64,000 nucleotides of DNA from Tenodera sinensis (lineage: Eukaryota; Arthropoda; Insecta; Mantodea; Mantidae), in contig CM060962.1 of assembly GCA_030765045.1 (NCBI GenBank), positions 209,485,636 through 209,549,635 of the forward strand. The letters run 5' to 3'. Positions 23,068-32,632 of this stretch are shown piece after piece. The notes below the pieces were generated by a model. The model was not told the origin of the DNA. It did not search any database and worked only from the letters and a program-made list of their open reading frames with translations. The translations under genes were made by a program, and so were the position numbers. Numbering within the stretch: the first letter of the stretch is position 1; each line of letters opens with the position of its first letter.

Positions 23068-23297
23068 TTTTGTCGGTCTGGGTGGCTCAGTTGGTTAGCC
23101 TACTGATCCCAAGGTCCCGGGTTCAAATCCGGCCCAGACCGATGGTTTTTAAGTGTGCTTAAAAACGACAGCTCCATGTCAGTAGATTTACTGGCATGTA
23201 AAAGAACTGCGGGACGAAATTCCGGCACACCGGCAACGCTGATGTGATCCTGGCAATTGACAGCATCGTTAAACAACAAAATAATTTAATTTAATTT
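23068..23297 (+). mobile_element. tRNA-derived SINE, family 3, with 12-bp duplication
   Basis: Flanked by ATAAAGCATTTT at 23056-23067 and 23298-23309, a perfect 12-bp target-site duplication. The head is GGTCTGGGTGGCTCAGTTGG and the B box GGGTTCAAATCCGG. The body carries the palindromic TTTTTAAGTGTGCTTAAAAA and the tail ends ACAACAAAATAATTTAATTT. Just after the A box this copy has lost a few bases (GGCGCTGG is shortened). The clean duplication implies LINE-driven retroposition that is not very old. Confidence 0.85.
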
Positions 23298-23510
23298 ATA
23301 AAGCATTTTAGTGATAAACCTGGAATGGAATTTAATTTGTTATAAAATAATTGCCGGAATAGTTTTTTAAATTTTGTGTGTGAATTTGTGTTTGTGAAAG
23401 ACAGGGAAGAAGTAACACAAAAGTCAGTTCGCTAAAGAAAGAATCTAGCCAAACTAAAGTGAAACGAAATCTGAAGAACAGAAAATACTTAAGAAAATAT
23501 TAATAAATAA

Positions 23511-23554
23511 TTTTTGTGTGTATGTATGTGTGTATGTATGTATGTATGTATGTA

Positions 23555-23600
<46 letters not shown>

Positions 23601-23607
23601 ATATATG
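23511..23607. repeat. compound GTAT/TA microsatellite
   Basis: A (TGTA)n tract passes into an uninterrupted (TA)n run. Confidence 0.95.
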
Positions 23608-23609
23608 TT

Positions 23610-24369
23610 TATAGATCATAAATCGTTGATTGGTAGAGAAACAGAGGAAACCTAACAATGTATTCGCATTGTAGGAGGTAGGGAAAGATCAACATGCTTT
23701 AATAGACGCTCGAGTAAACCTAGTTACTATAAAACAGACACTTAAAAGGCATTAACAATATCCTCTTCACAAAGAATTACACCCATGCCGTATCATTTAC
23801 ACTAAAAATGCCATTCATTAATGACTCGCTGATTAATCTGTTTATGCCGGTGAATAACTAAATATTTCTCTAAATGTTATGAGAACTGACGTCTGTTGTG
23901 TATAAGAATGTTCTTATATCCACTAATATGAAGTGATCGGACATTATTTCAAGGATCCAATCTCAGCTGTGGACTTCCTAGCAATACAGTGCTGCTACCA
24001 TCAATAGCACTTGCTCCCAATCAGGATTTCGTTCTATGATTATCAGATACATAGGTACTTATTTTTCATTGTCTCTCTAGTACTGCCTGAAATTTCTTGC
24101 AAAGTAGTTGAACCCATTCTCTTCATAACTTGCACAGCAATGTAAAGTGGAATATTTATTTATTTGATTGTTTTATGTGATCTGGTAGTTTTATTGTTTC
24201 CTTTAATAAGAACAAAGCAGATGTTGGCTTTGGGCCCATCACATAGCATTTGCCTCAGCCATGCTTGCTCACTAATCCCCGTCAAAATTCTACAAAAATA
24301 ACTAAGTTATATTAAGATAAACACATGCAGTCCTCCTAAACAGCCCTTTCTCATATCAATGTTGTGTGC
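23610..24369. other. AT-rich stretch, nothing assigned
   Basis: No coding family or repeat was recognised. Confidence 0.4.
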
Positions 24370-24995
24370 ACATGTTCGGCACAATAGAAGGCACCCTGTA
24401 TTGTAACCATATACCTCTACGTGTTACAACTGGCTGTGGTGATTGAGGGTTTGTTGGCAAATGTAGTAATTCGCCTTTGAAAAAACGTTCTTTACAGTAG
24501 AGATGAGATTGTTCACAGAAGGAAACTATGAACTTTTTCTTCAGCCAATGTATGAAATGCGTATACACAAGTGTCACATTCTTGGTTACCACATATTAGC
24601 AACACTTTTGTCCAGCTTTAATCGCTATGCTGCACTGTCTGTTAAAAGCACCTCAAGTTGTCATAGGTCTCCTGTGGCCATAAAGTTCCTAAAATAAATG
24701 CTGAAAAGTGTAGTAATTGAACGTTTGGTTTTAACCCACACTAACAAAACAGAAAACAGGAAGGTCTTAAGGCATCCCTAACCATTTTTATAATCGATAA
24801 ATGGTTGGTACCCCCAGCTTCTTTGGATAGTATTAAATGTGTTATTCCTGCATCGTCAGAAGTGTTCAACAGTTGCATTAACAATCATTCTCTCAGACTT
24901 GGCCATAGTTTCATCAGTAGATAGCCAGAAGGATAAATTTCTCATATCACGTTTTATTTCTTCAATGGTCTGCAACATACTTATGGATAGCATTA
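24370..24995 (-). pseudogene. second hAT transposase remnant, CGBP1-like type
   Basis: Minus-strand translation gives LQTIEEIKRDMRNL then FWLSTDETMAKSER near 24900-24960, the counterpart of VWLSVDETPDSE in the 13-kb copy. It continues with a TDSA...IKAGQ block near 24620-24650, HFIHWL, and PQPVVTRRGIW near 24425, matching APVLTRWGTL. Domain order and spacing agree with the catalytic core of the first copy, but the two are well diverged at the protein level. The N-terminal zinc finger and C-terminal dimerisation block are absent. Multiple frameshifts are present. Confidence 0.6.
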
Positions 24996-25000
24996 ACATG

Positions 25001-25859
25001 AAATAAGAACAACTTGAATGTGAATTGTTTTAACACATTTAAGTGTTAAATATATTAACCGTCAGTTTTTAGAAACTCACGGAACTATACATTGCCCTCA
25101 AATAATTTTTTGCTTGATGTGGACTCGTCTGGGATTCTTCTGCTTGTGTATTTACATAGAAAGTCCCCGAGATACAAAAAGGTTACACTGCAGTACTGGG
25201 CTGGTTACTTTTCCTTAAAGGCATGTGCTGATTGGCGTGATATTGAACCTAAACATCGCATAGACCATTATTAGCAGTGCACAACACAAACGCAAGGTGA
25301 AATCAATGTATCGAACCCAAAGCATTATTCTGAATTTTCTTTCTTGTTTGTAACATTGTAGCAATATAGTCTCCATCTGAGGAGAGCTTAGGCTCATCAG
25401 CGATCCATCATTTCGGAACATAATTATGTTCTTCATTAATTGCGCTGTGGCATGTGTTCACTTTATATTTCACGGAATACTTACAGCGGAATGAAATATG
25501 CACACGCATCTCAGAAAAACAAACTTCGTATTCCAAACTCTCAGACTGGTTATACAACTAGTGAACTGCCATCAGGGTATACGCGGCTTTCGTGTTTCAT
25601 TTTTCTTGTTCGTTTATTTCAAATCGTTCGACTTATCCGCGCTGTAGCCAGTATAACGTAACACACCGAATTATCGAGTTATTTTGTTTTCAGTGCCCTC
25701 TGCTGGTTGAAAACGGAAACAATTTGTATATTTATTAAAAAAAAAGGACAGTAAAATATTTATAAATTAAAGTATAAAACTTAATACAAATATTTAGGCA
25801 TTTATAAGCATATATAACCAAAATGTCTGCACTTTCAGCATAGGAATTAAAAAAGTAAA
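25001..25859. other. stretch with no recognised feature
   Basis: Short AT-driven ORFs only. It may contain the 5' part (LTR or leader) of the Gypsy element whose gag follows, but no LTR boundary was seen. Confidence 0.35.
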
Positions 25860-25879
25860 ATCGACATAAATCCGCAGTT

Positions 25880-26530
25880 TAACCATGAGAATAGGGTAGA
25901 GGAGGATAGAGTTAGCCAGGGGAATCTGAACATAATTACTTTGTTGAGACAGATGAAACTGGAGATAGCAAATGAACAGAATTATATTGCTAGGGAAATC
26001 ACTGAAAAGTAAGACAAGTTAGCCAGTGATCGGAAAGAAATTGTTAGGGAAATGTCAAAGAAACAAGATCGGCTTGCTACTGAAATTAACAACCAACAAA
26101 GCCAGTTAGCAGCTGATATACCTAAAATAGAAGAAATTAAATTCAGTAAATTACATTTCAGATAGAGACCATTATTGAAATTAGAGATGTTTTAAAAATG
26201 ACTCGGTGAAATTAAGGTAAATTATACCATCATGAATGTAACTGTAAATAATTAGTTGAAGTTAAAATTAAATTGTGATCCCATAGCTTTAGTGTGGTTA
26301 AGGAAATAACAGTAGAAACTATCAGAACTGAAATGTGTGCACAAGACTTAGTTACAAAAGTAACAGATAACCAAAGTAAAATTGAAGAAATTGCTGAACA
26401 ATTGAAAGTAATGACGGAAAAAGTAAACCAAACAAATGAAAAATCAAATAAATTACAAGAGGTTGTGGACACACTTCATGTTCGCCATACACCTAGAAAT
26501 GTACATAAGGTGAATAATGACAATGAGGAT
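25880..26530 (+). pseudogene. LTR-retrotransposon gag, N-terminal coiled-coil part
   Basis: The plus strand encodes a highly charged, heptad-rich peptide: EEDRVSQGNLNIITLLRQMK, then REITEK, a stop, KEIVREMSKKQDRLATEI and NNQQSQLAADI. After damage it continues with IEEIAEQLKVMTEKVNQTNE and KSNKLQEVVDTL. Long Lys/Glu/Gln coiled coils with an LLRQMK start are typical of the gag N-terminus of insect Gypsy-group elements. The next gag block is at 28085-28245, and the intervening 1.4 kb is a pogo-type insertion (26533-27945). Stops and at least two frame changes make it inactive. Confidence 0.6.
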
Positions 26531-26889
26531 TAGGGGGGAGCGGGGATAGTTGTCACATTTTTTACGTTCTTATTTTCATTTTTTTTTTTATTTGTGCTAT
26601 AAGTATACATTTTATTTCTAACTAAAGATTGGATTCTGGGGTGTATTGTTGCTAATTTTCAAAATCCTAAGCATATCAGAAGTGGTCGATACAAAGTATA
26701 CGATGTCAAATACCCTGGGTTAGTTGTCACGTGTGTCTTAAATAAGGAATGCATGTTGCACGTGAAATATTATGTTAACATAATTGTTGTAAACATGGTT
26801 TTACCGAACTTGTGATTTGTTAAATTTTATCATGTTAATATAAAACAGTTTTGATGTCCATATAAATATGGAAAACCAGGAAGTTTGTG

Positions 26890-27291
26890 TAAAATGTACT
26901 GTCCATCCCTTTACATGACAGTGCCATAATTAATTCATACGTATTGTTTGGTATCTGGAGTGCACCGTTTGTGAGCTCAGTACTTGGACTCGGTGCATTG
27001 GATCCAGTCTCCGTTTGCAGGCTATTTGAATAATCATTAAGACATACCAGAGAAAAACTCATCACTTTCATTTTCCTCAGTTTTCCACCCTTATAAAAGA
27101 AGTTTTGTTTTTCTATCATCAAGAGTAAATATTATTTTTGATACTAGTATCTGGTTTTCTATTTGTGCTTTTTGGTCAGAACTTTCTTCAAGGTTTTCTT
27201 CATGATTTTCAAATTGGGTTTTCTTCGATTTTCCCATTCTTTTCGCTTCTTTGGATTGTTTTTCTTTTCCTAACTGATGGTGTGGTGCCAT
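26890..27291 (-). pseudogene. pogo/Tigger-type transposase C-terminal zinc-binding tail
   Basis: The minus strand reads a basic/acidic linker (KEKQSKEAKRMGKSKKTQ, then ENHEENLEESSDQ), then KMKVMSFSLVCLNDYSNS. After a frameshift it gives DWIQCTESKY, a stop, AHKRCTPDTKQYVC. The pattern C.VC...YS.S ... W.QC..C..WAH..C is the PHD-like tail seen in many DDE_1 (pogo/Tigger/jerky) transposases of insects. One Cys is replaced (ESK), and the Trp of WAH is a stop. The DDE core is missing, so the element is a deleted, non-autonomous remnant. Confidence 0.55.
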
Positions 27292-27392
27292 GTTGGGTCT
27301 TCCTTTCGAAAGCTGAGACCATTTTTTGTAACCTGCATGACGGGGAAAAATGAAAAAGCAACTGAATGGAATTTGTTACCACATGACTAGTG

Positions 27393-27600
27393 TCGATCTG
27401 GTTGGCTGAGTCGGTTACGCGCTGGCCTCTGATACCAAAGTCGCGGGATCAAATCCGGTCCAGACCGATGGTTTTTAAGTGTGCTTAAAAGCGACTGGAT
27501 TTATACTGGCATGTGAAAGAACTCCTTCGAAACGAAATTCCGGCACACCAATGGTGCTAACATGATCCTGACAATTGACATCGTCGCTGCCAAACAAAAT
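27393..27600 (+). mobile_element. tRNA-derived SINE, family 3, nested in the pogo element
   Basis: The head CGATCTGGTTGGCTGAGTCG with GTTACGCGCTGGCCT and the B box GGGATCAAATCCGG match the family, as do GTTTTTAAGTGTGCTTAAAA, TACTGGCATGTGAAAGAACT, CGAAATTCCGGCACACC and the tail TGACAATTGACATCGTCG. This copy is the most diverged of the three. A border similarity (ACATGACTAG / ACATGTGACAACTAG) is too imperfect to call a duplication. Confidence 0.75.
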
Positions 27601-27775
27601 GTTTGTTTATTTATTTACATGTGACAACTAGCCCCACCGCGTCATAATAGCAGAAATAATGCTGAACAATAATAAGCTCATTCTTAAATAACAATCAAAT
27701 TATGCCAAAAGATGTCAAATTGTACGGCCTTTTCAACTACATATATAGATTTACAACATTGTTTTAGGGTGTACG

Positions 27776-27778
<3 letters not shown>

Positions 27779-27816
<38 letters not shown>
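27779..27816. repeat. TA microsatellite
   Basis: Uninterrupted (TA)n run. Confidence 0.95.
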
Positions 27817-27817
<1 letters not shown>

Positions 27818-28069
27818 TCATATATACTCTATAAAAATTATAAAAATGTGTGTGTGTTGGCGGGAGCACCTGATGAAAGTATGGCGGCTAGAGTGCCCCT
27901 GGTTACCGAGTTATAAGCTTTGTGACAACTGCCTCTGATCTCCCCTACTCAATAAAGAACAGGAAATTTGTAATAATTACGGATCGTCACATACTTCTGA
28001 AATGTACCCAGGACATACAAACATAAACCACACACCACACCTAGCAACGCAGTCTACTCTAAGCGTTTG

Positions 28070-28250
28070 ATGTGCAAGATTGTAGCTCCAACTTTTAATG
28101 AGCATGGGGACAATCCAAACCGATTCCTCAAAGAGATCGAGGAGTTTTGTTAATTCCTGGGAGAAAATTATGACAGTCCTAAAACAATATTTTTTTCTCT
28201 AAATTTAGTAAAATATTTTGTAAATTCAACAAATGTATTTTAATTCCGAT
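28070..28250 (+). pseudogene. LTR-retrotransposon gag, capsid N-terminal block
   Basis: The plus strand encodes TFNEHGDNPNRFLKEIEEF followed by a stop and FLGENYDS. The (P)xFxGxGDNPxRFLxELxE motif begins the capsid-like domain of Gypsy-group gag in insects. It continues, in the expected order, the coiled-coil part at 25880-26530. The frame ends about 25 bases before the TTAA at 28251, where a piggyBac-like element begins. No protease or RT follows on this strand. Confidence 0.6.
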
Positions 28251-28949
28251 TTAACCCGTAACTGGTACACCTGGGTCCTAGAGACCCGATGGAAATTTGT
28301 TTTTATCAGTGCCACAATGTGTGGGTGTTCTAGTGTTCTCCTAGCTTTCTGTCGACTATCAGCCCACAACATCATTGCAGGTATGTCTACGGTAGTTTTG
28401 CTTCTATAAGGATGATCGGGTCCCAAGGGCCCTGATCTACCTTTGGTGAAATTTTTTTCTCTTAACATTACTTTCATGATTTTGGATCTGCTCTACCAGA
28501 GTGTAGGGAAGAGATTTCAGATACTCCTCAAAGAGGAAAAGATACTCGGTGTGCCCATCTAAGGACAGGAAAACATCAAGAGCATGTGCCAGATGTCGAG
28601 CACCGCCTTTGTGTTTAGAATGTTCCAGAGATTTGTATCCAAAGCGTTTTAGATAAGTAAAAAGACAGAATTTGACTGATAATGACACTAAACAATCTAA
28701 ATATAAGATTTTGTCTCAATTGCTGCTATTGTTTACGATTTTAATATATGAGGTAATATGTCATTCAGCTGAAACTGTTGTAATTAAATCCTCCATAAGT
28801 TAGTCATCCCTGCAGAAATGTTATGTACAATTTGAACATTTTTGGGGTGTTCAAAGATTAGAACAGCCTATGTTAATATGTAAGCTTAGGCTTTCACGGC
28901 CGGCGTCTGTCCAGTAAGATGATATTGGCTGTGGTCGAGTCGATGCGTG

Positions 28950-29002
28950 ACCACCTGACGTTTCGCCCGCCATTCCCACGAGCATCATCAGAGGAAGGTG
29001 AT
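28950..29002 (-). ncRNA. hammerhead ribozyme-like motif, left arm
   Basis: On the minus strand the core is CTGATGA (28985-28991), stem II GCTCG/CGGGC with one G-T wobble and a 9-base loop, then GAAAC-GTC (28957-28964) with a minimal stem III. CCT before and AGG after the core can form stem I next to the cleavage site. The predicted cleavage is 3' of GTC. The core bases are all present, so folding is plausible. Activity is untested. Confidence 0.6.
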
Positions 29003-29190
29003 TTGTGAAAGGGCGCTTTCCAGTTTTCTTTATTGGCAAGCTTTTGCCTGGTGACGGCACATTAGACCCGGCGCACAGGCTACAATTTAGGGTGGACTTA
29101 TATTTAGCATTATTTACATTATTAACAGTTGTCTTGTTAAAAAAAAGAAAGCATACTAGTCACGAACTGTGTCCCCCATCACACGCACAC

Positions 29191-29252
29191 AAGTCACCTT
29201 CCTCTGATGATGCTCGTCGGACTGGCGAGCGAAACGTCAGGTGTTGACGCAT
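29191..29252 (+). ncRNA. hammerhead ribozyme-like motif, right arm
   Basis: On the plus strand the core is CTGATGA (29204-29210). Stem II is GCTCG/CGAGC, perfectly paired around a 9-base loop (TCGGACTGG). GAAAC (29231-29235) follows, then GTC (29236-29238) with a one-pair stem III. Stem I has CCT/AGG beside the core and a possible distal GTCA/TGAC helix with an internal loop between, as in type I hammerheads. The stem II sequence differs from the left arm by a compensating or wobble change, which suggests selection on pairing while the element was active. Confidence 0.65.
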
Positions 29253-29588
29253 CTACTCGACCACGACCAACAAGCCCGAAAACATAGTTTTACTAGATAG
29301 CCTATTTTAAGTTAATATGCTAAGTTTCATTTGGGTAGATAAATATTCATGGTAAATGAATGCACTTCTGTATATACCTCAGTCCTGTTGTATAACGTTT
29401 GTAAGGGATGATCAGAAGCATTGAATATACTTTTAAATTAGTAATAATAAGTCCTTACTATACATGTTTATTCACTTTCCACCCATTTGATTTCTTTCCT
29501 ATCAAAGCAACCTCATAATTGATATGGGTCCTGAGGACCTGGAGTTCCTTATATGTTACAATTTTTAGGTGTACCAGTTAAGGATTAA

Positions 29589-31062
29589 AATGTAAATGGT
29601 TTCGCTCCACTTTCCAAAACTTCTAGAATAAATTTCAGCTTCATTACTCCATAATAGTACTCGCTGATTACAAAGTTTTGACATGTTGAACTGCGGGAAC
29701 ATAGGCATTGAATTGTAACCATGTCCATTGTTGGTGGTATTGTGTACTCAGAGGGCACATAAAGTGACATTTTTGTAAATATCTGAAATTTAAGAACAAA
29801 AAGAAAAACCAAGTACTGTTCATCACTTGATTTGTCTTCATAAAACCAAGAGTTTATTTTTGCTGTCTTTCCAAGAATGCTAACATCACTGTTCTCTTGA
29901 AATATCTCGTGTTTCACGTTGATTGAATTAGACATGTCCCATACAAGTGAGCTGTTGCTCCAAGTACATAGAACGTGAATATCATAGTCATAAATAAACC
30001 AACTTCCATGCATACGGATTTCCCTTTATGTCGAAATTGTGTGCTTAGCATGAGAAGCAGAAGGTATACCTAACCATTGATGCGAAACTGGAGTATTGTG
30101 CAATGGTTCAATGAACACAAGGCGGAAGTTCGGTTGATAATAGACTTGACGTCTAGCCACATGAATCACCGTCATTTGTTTTACTACAATTTACTGCCTT
30201 GTCACCGTGAGGCGCTAATAGGAGTTGATCGCCAAGTGTCGTCAAAAGCTGTTCGCAATCATGGGGCGAACAACGCAAGCGGAAATTGACGATGTGTTTG
30301 CCTGCCTTGTATTATTTTTGTTTGGTGCGTGTGTTAGCAGACCTGAAATGAATGGCCGGGAAGTCGAAACGCACCATTTCTTTCACATGTTTACTATTGC
30401 CAAGCAGTTTTTCATCTTGGTATAACAGTGCTTTTTGTTTCTTCCGCTAAGAATTTCTTCTGATAGTTTTGGTATATCTGGAGAGATTTATTGTGCTTAC
30501 TCGATTTCTCACGTGCAGTCGAGTGCATGGAATTGTACCAAAATTATGCGCAATGGATTATGTTGGTAAGCAGCCACGCCCAGCCCCTGAGGTCCTTGCC
30601 TAATTCTGGAACTCCACTTAATGTTTGTCTCATTGCCCCCTTTTCTTCGCCCCTTCGCTCCATTTCTGTGTTCATAACTTTATGTTCGAGTGCCAATACG
30701 AGATGGACTCATACAGCGGCTGGTGAGGAACATCGTTGCGAAGAATGCCTTCCAGCCACTCAGGTGAATTGTTTCGTTCGCCGCTTGACCTTTCTTCATA
30801 GGCTAATGCGTCCGTGTCGGACTGGAGTTCAAGCCAATAAGAGATTGGCTCATTTAGGTCTGACGTGGAACGCATGATAGATGCATTTCTGCCAAAATTA
30901 AATAAAGAAAGATACTAAGGGAATCGCAATCATTGACATGTTTCCGTGCATTCAGCTGTATTATTGTGCTACTCTAATGGTTAACGCGTCAAAGCCGGAG
31001 GAGAAGATTCAGTATGACAATCGGTACGAATCGGTTGGGGAATATGTCATGTTAGCAAGTTG
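29589..31062. other. stretch with one long unrecognised ORF
   Basis: A minus-strand open frame of 142 codons (29585-30013) begins right at the TTAA of the piggyBac-like element. It has no motif I can name. A LYVPSE stretch is faintly copia-like, which is too weak to call. A 128-codon plus-strand frame (30491-30877) is also unrecognised. Both may be chance. Confidence 0.25.
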
Positions 31063-31063
31063 G

Positions 31064-31160
31064 CCATGGTAGCTTTGTGATTAGAGCAGTCGCTCGATAA
31101 GCAGAAGATCCGTGGTTCAAATCCCGGCTGTGGCATTGAATTTTTCAGTCCTGATTCCAC
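31064..31160 (+). mobile_element. tRNA-like SINE head or tRNA pseudogene
   Basis: The 71-base core starts GCCATGG and ends CTGTGGC, which can pair as a 7-bp acceptor stem with wobbles. A D-arm-like GCTT...GAGC follows, with a TGATTAGAGC A box and a B box GGTTCAAATCCC. The anticodon and T stems contain mismatches, so it is not a functional tRNA. The sequence then runs on without a CCA or a Pol III T-run. A degraded relative may exist at 7463-7496. Confidence 0.5.
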
Positions 31161-32060
31161 CTCTTAAATGTATTAGAATTTCTCCTCTCAGACTCGTGGT
31201 TTTGTATATACAAAGTTAAGTGATGAGTTATTTCTGTGCAAAAATGTTTAACTGTTTTATCATTTTGTAATGTTTATGTCTACTTTGAATGAACTGCCTG
31301 TTCCCTTACAACCTTTTATTAATGTGTGGTTCAGAAGCCTGTATATAACCGACTAAAGATGTTTAGTAGAATAACAGCAGCAGAAATAAAATTCTTAAGC
31401 CATTACTCATAAGGAATGCATAAAGGAGGATACTTTTAGACAAGAAATGACCTTGGAATACTTTCAGTAATGGACATAACTGATAAGAACAAATAGACAG
31501 GCTGAATAATGGAAGACCACCAAAACAAATAATGTCCTGTAGACGGAAGTAAAACGAACGTGAAGAGATTGGGAAACTTGGATGGGTTGTCGGAATAGGT
31601 TCAAAGGATGAATCTAATTTTTCCCTAACGAGCCCTTTTGGCCCTTAACGTTAGTGTTTATCCTCAACATATAAGGTTGAATAAATTCTGGTCTTTTATT
31701 ATAAATATATGGAGGAAAAAAAAAAAAAAAAAAAAAACTTCTGCGAGAATATAAAATCTATCATCCAAATATGAAAAAGTATGACATTTTTACTATGTAT
31801 CAAACGTAAAAACAAGATTAATTATAAAGCAAATAATTACGGAGGTTATAGCTGCGCGGAATATTAATGCGGGGTGTGCACTACATTGCAATGCACAATC
31901 GCTGACGCAAAATTTAATGGCTCGATACAAAATCCAATCATAGGCTTGCTACACTTGCACTATTGTATAAACACGCTGTGAAGCCGGTGTTATGTCATTT
32001 GCATCCACAAAATTTATTTGCACAACAGGTTATCAGCCGCCATTAAATTTGGCATCTACC
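31161..32060. other. AT-rich stretch; A-run at about 31712-31738
   Basis: A run of over 20 A follows GGAGG. No element ending there could be defined. Confidence 0.4.
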
Positions 32061-32115
32061 GGGGCCCAAATGACCTAGCTGTCGACGGGCCCTTAAACAC
32101 CACTCACTCACTCAC
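32061..32115 (+). mobile_element. 55-bp retroposed insertion with 12-bp duplication
   Basis: Perfect direct repeats TTGGCATCTACC lie at 32049-32060 and 32116-32127. The insert starts GGGGCCCAAATGACC, continues TAGCTGTCGACGGGCCCTTA and ends in a (CACT)n tail. A second copy of the same core lies at 32478-32528. The duplication and the simple-repeat tail at one end mark LINE-type target-primed insertion. The length is extremely short. Confidence 0.8.
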
Positions 32116-32265
32116 TTGGCATCTACCATAATAGCATTTAAGTACATCGATACATTAAAATGTGGAAGTTACATATTCCAAAAAGGAATTTACCAAACTA
32201 TGAAGAAAATGACTGAGTAGGACAGGCCCACCTCGTGTCAATTTTGACTTGGATATAGTTTAGAT

Positions 32266-32632
32266 CAGCGCTGTCCAACGCGGGCTCGCGGACGCCATGG
32301 CGTCCTTGAAGTATTTTTCTGGCGCCCTTCATAAGTAAATTTTTACTTCGATTATTCAAATTACAAATCAAAACTGTTTCCTTTCGAATATCTTACCAGT
32401 ACACACACATTAAGTATGTTTCAGTACACCTAAAGCTGCATTCATTACTTCCCTAGCCAGAGTTTTCCCTTTCTCCTGGGGCTCTAATGACCTAGCTGTC
32501 GACGGGCCCTTAAACCCTAATCACTCACTCCCTTTCTCCTTTCAAAAGAACGGTACTTGCCCTAACGGTGGTTGTGATGGCGCCCGCGCCTCCTTGGGCA
32601 TGAGTTAAATGTGTGAAAGTTGGACAGCACTG
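32266..32632. mobile_element. hAT-type MITE
   Basis: The left TIR CAGCGCTGTCCAAC and the right TIR in reverse complement, CAGTGCTGTCCAAC, differ at one base. Flanking octamers GTTTAGAT and ATTTAGAT match at 7 of 8, the hAT duplication size. The 367-bp element includes a 51-bp retroposed insertion plus its duplication, so the original element was about 304 bp. Subterminal GC-rich blocks (GGGCTCGCGGACGCC / GGCGCCCGCGCC) are partly inverted as well. No transposase is present. Confidence 0.8.
32478..32528 (+). mobile_element. 51-bp retroposed insertion nested in the hAT MITE
   Basis: Flanked by perfect 12-bp repeats TCCCTTTCTCCT (32466-32477 and 32529-32540). The insert begins GGGGCTCTAATGACC, shares TAGCTGTCGACGGGCCCTTA with 32061-32115 and ends TAATCACTCAC. 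It inserted after the hAT MITE. Confidence 0.8.

Larger units (their letters stand above)
26533..27945. mobile_element. pogo-type DNA transposon, decayed, with TIRs and TA duplication
   Basis: The left end GGGGGGAGCGGGGATAGTTG...TCACA and the right end in reverse complement, GGGGAGATCAGAGGCAGTTG...TCACA, match at 19 of 25 positions. Both ends are bordered by TA (26531-26532 and 27946-27947). The TAGTTGTCAC motif recurs inside both ends (26719 and, inverted, 27617-27635), as subterminal repeats. The interior encodes a transposase C-terminus on the minus strand and carries a family 3 SINE (27393-27600) plus a TA microsatellite. It lies inside the gag remnant. Confidence 0.7.
28880..29288. mobile_element. 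Penelope-like element terminal repeats in inverted pair
   Basis: The left arm (about 28880-29001) and right arm (about 29192-29288) are inverted copies. Both carry TCACCTTCCTCTGATGATGC and the GAAACGTCAGGTG core, then GACGCAT/CACGCAT and ACTCGACCAC. They enclose about 190 bp. Each arm holds a hammerhead-like core, which is known from the terminal repeats (pLTRs) of Penelope-like retroelements. No Penelope RT or GIY-YIG endonuclease is present, so only the terminal repeats remain. Confidence 0.6.
28255..29584. mobile_element. piggyBac-like element flanked by TTAA
   Basis: TTAA lies at 28251-28254 and 29585-29588. The left TIR is CCCGTAACTGGTACACCT. The right TIR in reverse complement is TCCTTAACTGGTACACCT, so AACTGGTACACCT is shared. 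Subterminal palindromes of type GGGTC...GACCC occur at 28272-28289 and 29525-29539, and a related GGGTCCCAAGGGCCC at 28419. TTAA targeting plus such palindromes fits piggyBac/Looper-type elements. No piggyBac transposase motifs were seen in the 1.33 kb. Two open frames of 83 codons on the minus strand near the left end are unrecognised. An inverted Penelope-type repeat pair is nested at 28880-29288. Confidence 0.65.

Noticed and set aside
23511..27816. TA and GTAT tracts as regulatory or CRISPR-like arrays
   Set aside because: These are ordinary microsatellites with no spacers, and the sequence is eukaryotic, so a CRISPR array is not expected.
28226..28688. two 83-codon minus ORFs as a piggyBac transposase
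   Set aside because: They overlap the TIR and subterminal palindromes and show none of the piggyBac catalytic motifs.
29585..30013. 142-codon minus-strand ORF as a gene
   Set aside because: No recognisable motif, starts at a transposon border, AT-rich, and could be open by chance. Only noted as unassigned.
31064..31134. functional tRNA gene
   Set aside because: The acceptor and D arms can pair, but the anticodon and T stems have mismatches and no terminator follows. A SINE head or pseudogene is more likely.
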